Origin: Clostridiales bacterium
Lineage (GTDB): Bacteria > Bacillota > Clostridia > Saccharofermentanales > Saccharofermentanaceae
Direction of reading: 5' to 3'
DNA: 64,000 nucleotides
Assembly: GCA_017428545.1 (NCBI GenBank)
Contig: JAFRQR010000008.1
Coordinates: forward strand, 62,001-126,000
Each line of letters opens with the position of its first letter. Within the stretch, counting starts at the first letter, position 1. A program made the position numbers and the translations under genes. Below the pieces are notes generated by a model, which was not told where the DNA came from, searched no databases, and saw only the letters and a program-made list of their open reading frames with translations. Positions 1-6,364 of this stretch are shown in pieces.

Positions 1-2
1 CG

Positions 3-962
3 CTTGCTTATTTCGACCTGCCGGAATGGGCGAGTAAGAAGGACCTGGACGATCAGTTCTGGAAACTCGGAAAGACCTACAGAGCAAAAAACGACGAGCA
101 GAAACTTGCCGATATTGCTTGCGCATATAGTATCGCCAGCGGCGAGCGTGACAGAAAGCAGAAGGAAGAAAAAGAAGAGATCGAATCCAAACACTTTCTC
201 GGCAAGTCCCAAAAGGAATGGCAGAATATCTGGCATTACTACTGGTGGGTACCTGTCATCGTGGCTGCAGCCATCCTCTTTGTTTCCGCTTTCATCAAGG
301 TGTATTTCCTCGAGCCGAAAGTCGATCTTCGTGTCGCTTCGATCGGACACTTCGAGTACGACGATGCTTTTCTGTCGGCTTTTTTCAGCGAATATACGGA
401 GTTGAAAAACCCGGATCTGCAATACGCGGATGTCGTTTCCGAAAACAGTGAAGGCGCAAAGACGGATTCACTGGCGGTACAGAAGGCGTCCGGCATGATG
501 GCGGTCCATCCGGATGTTTTGGTCTTTGATATGCCGAGTGCCCCGGTCTACGTCAACAGCGGGGATCTTCAGATCATGGATGAAGAATACGAGAAAATGA
601 AGGCGACCTGGTCAGAAGAAGACCTGGCAAGGATCGAGCCGTATGTTTATTCCAGAGCAAGATTTTACGAAGATTATGTAACGAACATGCCGGAGGAATA
701 CAAGGAACAGATGGATCCTTTAGAGCCGCAGGATTATGAAGATCACGTCTACGGATTTATCATCCGTGACAAAGTCGATCAGCTGTCGCTCGGTTTTGAT
801 GTCCTTTGGAAAAAGGAAGATTCCGCGATCATTGTCGGTGTCGGCGCGGGAAGCGGTGATCTGGACAAGGCGATCGATATGTGCGAAATGATCCTTTCCA
901 ATATCGATACCATGAGAGATACATACGAGAAGACCTATCCGTACGCCAATACGGATGACTGA
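3..962 (+). CDS. J-domain-like membrane protein, 5' end outside the window
   Basis: The reading frame is open from the first bases, so the gene starts upstream of the window; 319 residues are visible. The first 45 or so look like a J-domain core (FDLPEWASKKDLDDQFWKLG, then a helix ending IACAYSIASG), although the HPD loop is replaced by YRAKND. A charged Lys/Glu linker and one membrane helix follow (WWVPVIVAAAILFVSAFI, about residues 81-98), then an extracytoplasmic region of about 220 residues with no family I recognise. An internal ATG at 261 falls inside the membrane helix and is not the start. Together this suggests a cytoplasmic DnaJ-like head on a membrane-anchored sensor or assembly protein; that role is inferred. 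Confidence 0.7.
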   Translation, partial: LAYFDLPEWASKKDLDDQFWKLGKTYRAKNDEQKLADIACAYSIASGERDRKQKEEKEEIESKHFLGKSQKEWQNIWHYYWWVPVIVAAAILFVSAFIKVYFLEPKVDLRVASIGHFEYDDAFLSAFFSEYTELKNPDLQYADVVSENSEGAKTDSLAVQKASGMMAVHPDVLVFDMPSAPVYVNSGDLQIMDEEYEKMKATWSEEDLARIEPYVYSRARFYEDYVTNMPEEYKEQMDPLEPQDYEDHVYGFIIRDKVDQLSLGFDVLWKKEDSAIIVGVGAGSGDLDKAIDMCEMILSNIDTMRDTYEKTYPYANTDD

Positions 963-967
963 GGTGC

Positions 968-1687
968 TTATTCTTCTTTCAAAAGACGGATATCTTCATC
1001 GGAGAGTGCATACATTTCTCCGGGAAACTGGCCGTCTTTTAGTTTTAATGTGCCGATACTTTCCCGATGCAGAAGCTCGACCGATCTTCCTGTTGCCGCA
1101 AGCATGCGTTTGACCTGATGGGTCTTTCCTTCGGTCAATGTCAGCCGGCACTGCTTACCGGGAAGAAGTTCCAGTTTTGCGCTCTTGAGTTTTTCGGGCG
1201 CATGTCCCTTTTCACAGAGCGTCATTCCCTTTTGGAAAAGCACTACTTCTTTTTCGGTGAGATCAGATCCTGAATAGGTCACGAGATAGACCTTTTCACG
1301 GTGCCATTTCGGACTTGTGAGACGATGCGAAAGCTCGCCGTCGTTCGTAAGAAGCAAAACGCCGGTCGTATGGTAATCCAGTCTTCCGACCGGGGAGATC
1401 TTTTTGGTCTTAAGCTGTGACGGGAGAAGATCGCCGACGCAGGGGAGACGGTCGTCGCTCATGGCGGTCAGATACCCGTCGGGTTTATTCAGACAGAAGT
1501 AAAGGTACTCGCTGCTTTTGACCTCTTCACCATCCAAAGTGATGCGAGATCCCATTTCTTCCGTGACGGAATATCCCGGATCACGGATGACTTCACCGTC
1601 GATCATGACGCGGCCTTTGCGAAGGAATTCTTTGACTTCGGATCTGGTTCCATATCCCGAATTTGCCAGCAATTTGTCTAATCTCAT
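968..1687 (-). CDS. 16S/23S rRNA pseudouridine synthase, RsuA/RluB family
   Basis: The product is 239 residues with an N-terminal S4 RNA-binding domain (MRLDKLLANSGYGTRSEVKE) and a PsuA catalytic domain. The motif GRLDYHTTGVLLLTNDG carries the catalytic aspartate, and a KTHQVKRM motif lies near the C-terminus. The family isomerises a specific uridine in rRNA. The frame stays open about 70 codons further upstream, but homologues begin at MRLDK, so 1687 is taken as the start. No Shine-Dalgarno precedes it and a TATAAT lies only six bases upstream, which suggests a leaderless transcript. The gene is divergent from the Smr gene, and converges on the gene ending at 962. Whether it acts on 16S or 23S rRNA cannot be told. 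Confidence 0.9.
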   Translation of the reverse strand: MRLDKLLANSGYGTRSEVKEFLRKGRVMIDGEVIRDPGYSVTEEMGSRITLDGEEVKSSEYLYFCLNKPDGYLTAMSDDRLPCVGDLLPSQLKTKKISPVGRLDYHTTGVLLLTNDGELSHRLTSPKWHREKVYLVTYSGSDLTEKEVVLFQKGMTLCEKGHAPEKLKSAKLELLPGKQCRLTLTEGKTHQVKRMLAATGRSVELLHRESIGTLKLKDGQFPGEMYALSDEDIRLLKEE

Positions 1688-1693
1688 GGACGT

Positions 1694-1702
1694 ATTATAA
1701 CA
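1694..1702 (-). promoter_or_regulatory. Extended -10 promoter of the rsuA-like gene
   Basis: On the minus strand TGTTATAAT reads as an extended -10 (TG, one base, TATAAT). The hexamer is at 1694-1699 and the start codon begins at 1687, so initiation seven bases downstream would fall at or next to the AUG. No good -35 is seen. Confidence 0.6.
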
Positions 1703-1742
1703 AAAATGCCACATTTTCGCGCGTGAAAAACGTTTCCCCGCG

Positions 1743-1751
1743 TGGTATAAT
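1743..1751 (+). promoter_or_regulatory. Extended -10 promoter of the Smr gene
   Basis: TGGTATAAT is an extended -10 with the hexamer at 1746-1751. It lies about 30 bases upstream of the Smr start codon and faces away from the rsuA-like promoter. Confidence 0.6.
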
Positions 1752-1781
1752 ACAAATGTAAGTTTCAAAATGGGGGTAAGT

Positions 1782-2126
1782 ATGGCCGCTAGTATCATCA
1801 ATATCAAAGAAGGCATGCCGAAGGTTGATGTTGCAACCCGTAAATTAAGGTTGGAACTGAATACCCTGCGTCGTGTCGGCGTCAACCAGGTGAAGATCAT
1901 TCACGGTTATGGTTCGACGGGAAAGGGAGGTCTTATAAAGACCGCTACCCATGAGATATTGCGTACTATGCAGAACGAAGGCAAGATCAAAGCCTTCTGC
2001 CCGGGCGAACAGTTCGGCCCGTTTGAGACCCTCGGCAGATCCATGGTCGAAAAATGTCCTGCATTCCGTAATGACCCTGACTGGGCGAAAGCCAATGACG
2101 GTGTCACACTGGTGCTTCTCCGATGA
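1782..2126 (+). CDS. Smr domain protein
   Basis: This protein of about 114 residues consists almost entirely of an Smr (small MutS-related) domain: an N-terminal strand/helix, then the signature IIHGYGSTGKGGLIKTATHE. Smr domains bind branched or structured nucleic acid, and some act as endonucleases on DNA or on mRNA in ribosome rescue. The ATG at 1782 is preferred over the in-frame ATG at 1770 because GGGGG at 1771-1775 gives it a Shine-Dalgarno site. The stop overlaps the next start (ATGA at 2123), so it is translationally coupled to the uracil-DNA glycosylase, which hints at a DNA-repair context. Confidence 0.85.
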   Translation: MAASIINIKEGMPKVDVATRKLRLELNTLRRVGVNQVKIIHGYGSTGKGGLIKTATHEILRTMQNEGKIKAFCPGEQFGPFETLGRSMVEKCPAFRNDPDWAKANDGVTLVLLR

Positions 2127-2740
2127 AAATTTCCTGGAGTGATTTTGTAGAGCAGTGCAATACCTGCGAAGCATGCCCGCTTGCGAAGACGAGAAAGAAC
2201 GTCGTCATCTACCGCGGCAGTGCTGTCGCGCCCATTATGTTTGTCGGAGAAGGTCCGGGAGCTACGGAGGATGAGCAGGGACTTCCTTTTGTCGGACAGG
2301 CGGGAAGACTTCTGCAGCTCCTTTTAGACGCCCAGGGATTCTCGGCAAAGGATTTCCATATTGCCAATGTCGTGAAGTGCCGTCCGCCGGAAAACAGAGT
2401 TCCGACAGACGCGGAGGCAGCGGCGTGTAAGAAACTTCTGGGTACGCAGATCCTGCTTTGCAAACCGAAGATCATCGTCCTTCTCGGAAAGACCGCCTAC
2501 ACACTCTTTACGGGCGATAAGAACGCGAAAATGACGCAGATCCGAGGTGCTTTTATCGAAAAGAACGGATATCTGATCCTGCCGACTTTCCATCCGGCCT
2601 ATATCCTGAGAAATAATAACGAGCGTGTGAAACTTTGGAAGGATATCGAGATGGTCAGAAAAAAGGCCGAGGAAATGGGGCTGATGGAGCCGCTTCCCGG
2701 AGCTCCGGACATGCCGACCGAGCGTCCGTCCTCAAAGTAA
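2123..2740 (+). CDS. Family 4 uracil-DNA glycosylase (iron-sulfur)
   Basis: The product is 205 residues. It has the family 4 UDG layout: an N-terminal CxxC pair (CEACPLAKTRK), the catalytic-site motif GEGPGATEDEQGLPFVGQAG, two further cysteines (VVKCRPPENR and the following ACKK/LLCKPK region) that complete a [4Fe-4S] site, and HPAYILRN in the C-terminal third. The enzyme excises uracil from DNA and starts base-excision repair. It overlaps the Smr gene by 4 bases. An acidic/proline-rich tail of about 25 residues follows the fold and looks non-conserved. Confidence 0.93.
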   Translation: MKISWSDFVEQCNTCEACPLAKTRKNVVIYRGSAVAPIMFVGEGPGATEDEQGLPFVGQAGRLLQLLLDAQGFSAKDFHIANVVKCRPPENRVPTDAEAAACKKLLGTQILLCKPKIIVLLGKTAYTLFTGDKNAKMTQIRGAFIEKNGYLILPTFHPAYILRNNNERVKLWKDIEMVRKKAEEMGLMEPLPGAPDMPTERPSSK

Positions 2741-2795
2741 GAAGCCTGGTTCGGAAAATCAGAGAAATTTTCATAAGACGCAGTTCAAAAAGGAC

Positions 2796-2824
2796 TTGCA
2801 CTTACCTTTGACTTTTGATATACT
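2796..2824 (+). promoter_or_regulatory. Promoter of tRNA-Gln
   Basis: A -35 TTGCAC (2796-2801) and a -10 TATACT (2819-2824) are separated by 17 bases, 22 bases before the mature tRNA 5' end. This is a near-ideal housekeeping promoter. Confidence 0.8.
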
Positions 2825-2846
2825 TTCAACCGTTGATTTACAACAT

Positions 2847-2920
2847 TGCCGAATTGTGTAAGGGTAGCACTCCGGTTTCTGGCACCGTCTGTCTGGGTTC
2901 GAATCCTAGTTCGGCAGCCA
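2847..2920 (+). tRNA. tRNA-Gln (anticodon CUG)
   Basis: The gene folds as a cloverleaf. The acceptor TGCCGAA (2847-2853) pairs perfectly with TTCGGCA (2910-2916), followed by discriminator G and an encoded CCA (2918-2920). The D stem is GTGT/GCAC, and the anticodon stem CCGGT/ACCG encloses the loop TTCTGGC, which gives anticodon CUG after U33. The T arm is CTGGG-TTCGAAT-CCTAG. A U1-A72 pair is typical of bacterial tRNA-Gln. It is a single gene with its own promoter and terminator. Confidence 0.9.
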
Positions 2921-2922
2921 TA

Positions 2923-2959
2923 AGGCTGTTTCTTCGAAAGAAGAGACAGCCTTTTTCTT
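2923..2959 (+). terminator. Rho-independent terminator of tRNA-Gln
   Basis: AGGCTGTTTCTTC and GAAGAGACAGCCT form a 13-bp stem with one G-U pair and a GAAA loop, then TTTTTCTTT. Confidence 0.9.
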
Positions 2960-3037
2960 TACCCATGGTATAAAGCCCTATTCAAACAGCGGAAAAAAGT
3001 GCATACTTTAAACGAATCCGAAAGAAGAGAGGCATGG

Positions 3038-3922
3038 ATGATTATGGCAACTACTACTCCCCCCTGGATCGATGAGATCCCCGAAGGTTCCTTTATTTCT
3101 TCTGAACCGTCCTATGAGACGGGCAAGTATTTTGACCGTTTCAGAAACGATCAGGCAGAAGGTATGAAATACTATTTCTTCGATCCGTCCGAGCACGGCT
3201 TTCCGAAGAAAAAGGACTATCCGCTCCTTATCTTTTTGCACGGCGGCTCCAATGCGCTCGTAGGAGAACTCTGCATCAACTATACCGGCGCGGAGTACTA
3301 TGCTTCCGATGATTATCAGAAGACACTGGGAGGCGCATATATTCTGGTTCCGATCGCCAATGAATACAGACTCGAGAACGGCGGGTATGCAGGCAGCTGG
3401 GACGAGACCTATATCGAGCCTGTTATGAAACTCATCGATGCTTTTATTGAAAAATATACGGAAGGTGTCGGCGTGAAGTTCCTTTTGGGAAACTCTGCCG
3501 GCGCGAGATTTACTTTTGCCCTGGCAGAACATGCGCCGGATAAGTTCGATGTCCTGGTACCGGTCGGCACCGATGCGATCCCGGATGACGAAGTGATGGA
3601 CGAGCTGGAAAGAAACGGCGTGACGCTGTTCTTTGCCGACGGTCTGAGAGATGAGATCGTAAGCCACGAAAAGATCGAGAAAAGACGCGCACGCATGGAA
3701 AGCATGAAGAACAGCTTCATCTTTACCCCGGAGTGGGTTAGAAACGCGGATAAGGGCATTGCATCGATCAACTTCGGTTTTGAGATGGGACAGCACTGCC
3801 TGATGAACGGGGTGCAGTCGAATCTGATGTTTCTGGACGGAACACCGATGGATCCCAGGCTCCCGAACGGCATGACCGGCTGGATGGCCGATGAACTGAA
3901 AAGACGAAAAGAAGACAAATAA
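3038..3922 (+). CDS. Alpha/beta-hydrolase, predicted esterase
   Basis: The product is about 294 residues. It shows the oxyanion-hole motif PLLIFLHGGSN and the nucleophile elbow LLGNSAGARF with the predicted catalytic serine. An aspartate in FADGLRDEIV and a histidine in GQHCLMNG near the C-terminus could complete the triad. This resembles the esterase/PHB-depolymerase-like branch. There is no signal peptide, so it is cytoplasmic. The start at 3038 was chosen because AGAGAGG at 3026-3032 sits five bases upstream; the frame extends to 2999 without a ribosome site. It stands alone between the tRNA and a DeoR regulator; the substrate is unknown. Confidence 0.8.
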   Translation: MIMATTTPPWIDEIPEGSFISSEPSYETGKYFDRFRNDQAEGMKYYFFDPSEHGFPKKKDYPLLIFLHGGSNALVGELCINYTGAEYYASDDYQKTLGGAYILVPIANEYRLENGGYAGSWDETYIEPVMKLIDAFIEKYTEGVGVKFLLGNSAGARFTFALAEHAPDKFDVLVPVGTDAIPDDEVMDELERNGVTLFFADGLRDEIVSHEKIEKRRARMESMKNSFIFTPEWVRNADKGIASINFGFEMGQHCLMNGVQSNLMFLDGTPMDPRLPNGMTGWMADELKRRKEDK

Positions 3923-3985
3923 TCATTGTTTTGTGCTTTTGTTCCCTGAAATGAAAATACATGAAAGGAAATGAAAGAAATCGTA

Positions 3986-4014
3986 TTGACAAGCCTTTCC
4001 CATCTCTATAATAT
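3986..4014 (+). promoter_or_regulatory. Promoter of the DeoR-family regulator
   Basis: There is a consensus -35 TTGACA at 3986-3991. The -10 is either TATAAT at 4007-4012 (15-base spacer) or the overlapping TAATAT at 4009-4014 (17-base spacer). It lies about 40 bases before the start codon. Confidence 0.75.
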
Positions 4015-4052
4015 AGGTTTCGTTTCAAATAGAAATCGGAGAGTGAAAAGAA

Positions 4053-4829
4053 ATGATCAATGTCGACAGAAGAAAAAAGATCCTGGAAATACTGGAGAAG
4101 GAAACGCGTGTTTCGACCACGGACCTTCAGACCAGCTTAGGCGTGACCGGCGCGACCATCAGATCAGACCTTCGTGACTTAGAGCGTGAAGGTGCGATCG
4201 TTCGTTTTCACGGTGGTGCCAGAATCTCCGATTCCGTTAAACAGTCTTCGAACCCGGAGAACTACATGCTCCGTTCGGTCATGTGCGTTGCTGAAAAGCA
4301 GGCGATCGGAAGAGAAGCGGCGAAGTTCGTTCACGAAGGTGAGACGATCTTTATCGACGCCAGTTCCACGACTTTTCACATGATCCCTTATATCAACAAT
4401 CTGGAAAACATTACCGTGGTCACCAACGGTATCCATACCGCTATGGAGATCCAGAGAAACAGTAATTTCAGGACCGTTTTGGTCGGTGGCGTCCTTCGTC
4501 CGCACAGCGGAGCCATCGAGGGGCTTCTTTGTGAAGAGATGTTAAGAAGGATCAGCGGAGACAGCTACTTTGTCTCCGGAAACGGTTTTTCCCTGACTTC
4601 CGGCCTTACGGGACACAATTTCTATGAACTCGAACTCAAAAAGCGCTTCGCAGAAAAGTGCAAGCGTATCGTGGCTTTGGTGGACTCTACGAAATTGGGA
4701 CAGGATTCGACATCGTCCTTTATTCCTGCAGAAAGGATCGATGTGCTCATTACAGACGAAAGGATCGATCCCAAACTTGCATCGGAGATCCGGGAATTCG
4801 GTATCGATCTGGTCATTGCTCCGATGTGA
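4053..4829 (+). CDS. DeoR-family transcriptional regulator
   Basis: The product is 258 residues. The N-terminal winged HTH (about 6-58) carries the DeoR signature VSTTDLQTSLGVTGATIRSD, then LEREGAIVRFHGGA. The C-terminal sensor domain has the usual sugar-phosphate-binding segments: IFIDASSTTFHMIP, TVVTNGIHTAMEI, LVGGVLRPHSGAIEG and LVDSTKLGQDS. Members sense phosphorylated sugars and usually repress carbohydrate operons. No such operon is adjacent: upstream is an esterase and downstream a convergent AraC regulator whose stop directly abuts this one. Its target may be itself or a distant operon. Confidence 0.93.
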   Translation: MINVDRRKKILEILEKETRVSTTDLQTSLGVTGATIRSDLRDLEREGAIVRFHGGARISDSVKQSSNPENYMLRSVMCVAEKQAIGREAAKFVHEGETIFIDASSTTFHMIPYINNLENITVVTNGIHTAMEIQRNSNFRTVLVGGVLRPHSGAIEGLLCEEMLRRISGDSYFVSGNGFSLTSGLTGHNFYELELKKRFAEKCKRIVALVDSTKLGQDSTSSFIPAERIDVLITDERIDPKLASEIREFGIDLVIAPM

Positions 4830-5777
4830 TCAGACTTCGGATGATTCAGCAGAAGCGATCTTCTGCTTTAACTGCTTCGGCGTGATATGCCGGTGCTTTT
4901 TAAATTGCGTAATGAAATAACTGGAAGTAGAAAATCCCGTATCCAGCGCGATCTGGCTGATGCTCTTGGATGTCGTGATCAGGAGCTTTTCGGCTTCTGT
5001 CAGGCGGACATAAAGGAGATAGTCGGAAAACGTCTGCCCCAGTGCATGACGGAAGAAACGGGAAAAATAGCTGTAACTCATGTTGCACATCTTCGCCATC
5101 TTTTCGGCCAGTACCGGCTGCATATAGTTCTCGTGGATATAGTCCAAAACGGCATTTAAGCGGACGATATCTTCCGCGCGGATATTGGAACTGCCGTACA
5201 TGGAAATACCGTTTTCTTCCATTCTTCTTAAGTACCACAGAAAGATGCGGCAGATGTCGGCACGGATCGCCAGTTCAAAGCCCGGCGCGCGCTCGGTGTA
5301 TTCTTTGTGATAGTCGCGGATATATTCCGGAATGTTTGTGCCTTCGAGATCTTCTCTTTTGGCAAGAAGTGAATAGGAACTGTTCTTTCCGATACTGTGT
5401 GCCGTAGACATGATAAACGGAAGGATGTACTTCGCACCGGTGGAGTAGACCGGGGAAGAGAAGAACAGCGTCGGATCGAACTGCAGGCAGTAGTACTCGC
5501 AAGGCTCGAAATGACGGAAGGCATGAATCTCGTTAACGTTTATAAGGAGCATATCGCCCTCGTTTACCTCTACGTCGCGATCTGCCATGGACGCAGAAAA
5601 CCTGCCGCGGATCCCGTAAATGATCTCGACAAAATCGTGATAATGAGGAGCGATCTCGCGGCAGGGATTGCCGTTTTCTAAAAAGTGCAGGCAGGCTGCT
5701 GTTGCACCACCAAGATTCGACCGGTGAAGGTCCTCGTACAGCGCTTTTCCGTTATTTTCGACATTCTGTGGTAGCAT
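4830..5777 (-). CDS. AraC-family regulator with N-terminal cupin
   Basis: The product is 315 residues. The N-terminal half is a cupin sensor (APHYHDFVEIIYGIRGRF, then VNEGDMLLINVNEIHAF), typical of regulators that bind small sugars. The C-terminal 100 residues hold two AraC HTH motifs (LAEKMAKMCNMSYSYFSRFF and ISQIALDTGFSTSSYFITQF, followed by KHRHITPKQ). It probably activates a carbohydrate-use gene. It converges exactly on the DeoR gene with no spacer, so the two transcripts overlap or share termination. No matching catabolic operon is next to it in the window. Confidence 0.92.
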   Translation of the reverse strand: MLPQNVENNGKALYEDLHRSNLGGATAACLHFLENGNPCREIAPHYHDFVEIIYGIRGRFSASMADRDVEVNEGDMLLINVNEIHAFRHFEPCEYYCLQFDPTLFFSSPVYSTGAKYILPFIMSTAHSIGKNSSYSLLAKREDLEGTNIPEYIRDYHKEYTERAPGFELAIRADICRIFLWYLRRMEENGISMYGSSNIRAEDIVRLNAVLDYIHENYMQPVLAEKMAKMCNMSYSYFSRFFRHALGQTFSDYLLYVRLTEAEKLLITTSKSISQIALDTGFSTSSYFITQFKKHRHITPKQLKQKIASAESSEV

Positions 5778-5880
5778 GACTGAAATCGCTTCCTATCCAT
5801 AAGATCATAAAGATTTAACTACTTAAGAATAGCATGAAAAACAAAAAAACGGAATAATTTATGCAAAATATTGATATGTT

Positions 5881-6141
5881 TTACGAAGCGGCCCGGTTTT
5901 CCGCGGAAAACAGAAGATACTCCGACTGCAGAACGACCAGCTCGGTGAACTGGACGGGCGAAACGCCAAGGGCTTTGAGTATCGCGTAGAGTTTTCGTAT
6001 GGAGGGGTTGGCTTCGCCGCGCTCCATTTTGCAGTAGTAGGACAGGTTTACGCCGGATCTCTGGGCGACACAGAATTGGGAAAGTTCTTTTTCTTTTCGA
6101 AGTGTGCGGATCGCATTTCCGATGACCTTGGATTCGTCCAT
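5881..6141 (-). CDS. XRE-family HTH regulator
   Basis: This small protein of 86 residues is dominated by a Cro/C1-type HTH (IGNAIRTLRKEKELSQFCVA, then SGVNLSYYCKMERGEANPSI). The ATG at 6141 is chosen because AAAGGAGG (6150-6157 on the minus strand) sits eight bases upstream; an in-frame GTG at 6150 overlaps that site. A perfect 14-bp palindrome lies between its probable -35 and -10, so autoregulation is likely. It is divergent from the pseudo-esterase gene at 6365 and may control that promoter too. Confidence 0.85.
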   Translation of the reverse strand: MDESKVIGNAIRTLRKEKELSQFCVAQRSGVNLSYYCKMERGEANPSIRKLYAILKALGVSPVQFTELVVLQSEYLLFSAENRAAS

Positions 6142-6182
6142 TTTTGACACCTCCTTTCTTTTAGCGTATCTTTCGGTTTTAT

Positions 6183-6210
6183 CTTATAAGCGTACTGATA
6201 TATCAGTAAA
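6183..6210 (-). promoter_or_regulatory. Promoter and palindromic operator of the XRE gene
   Basis: On the minus strand TTTACT (6205-6210) and TATAAG (6183-6188) are separated by 16 bases. The perfect palindrome ACTGATATATCAGT (6194-6207) lies across the spacer and the -35, as expected for a repressor site. Confidence 0.6.
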
Positions 6211-6289
6211 TGAACCCCCGGAAATCTCAAAAGAAGAAGGGCGGAAGTGTCGAACAAAGAGGACACATTATTCTTTTGTTTCATATATA

Positions 6290-6326
6290 TTCGCTAATAT
6301 GCGAAAAACGGTTTTTATCGTATAAT
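6290..6326 (+). promoter_or_regulatory. Promoter and inverted repeat upstream of the pseudo-esterase
   Basis: TATAAT is at 6321-6326. The inverted repeat TTCGC-N6-GCGAA (6290-6305) covers the expected -35 position, where no consensus hexamer is seen, so it is probably an operator. Confidence 0.55.
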
Positions 6327-6364
6327 AGAATTCGAATGAGTGAATATGGAAAGGTGTCGTTTTT

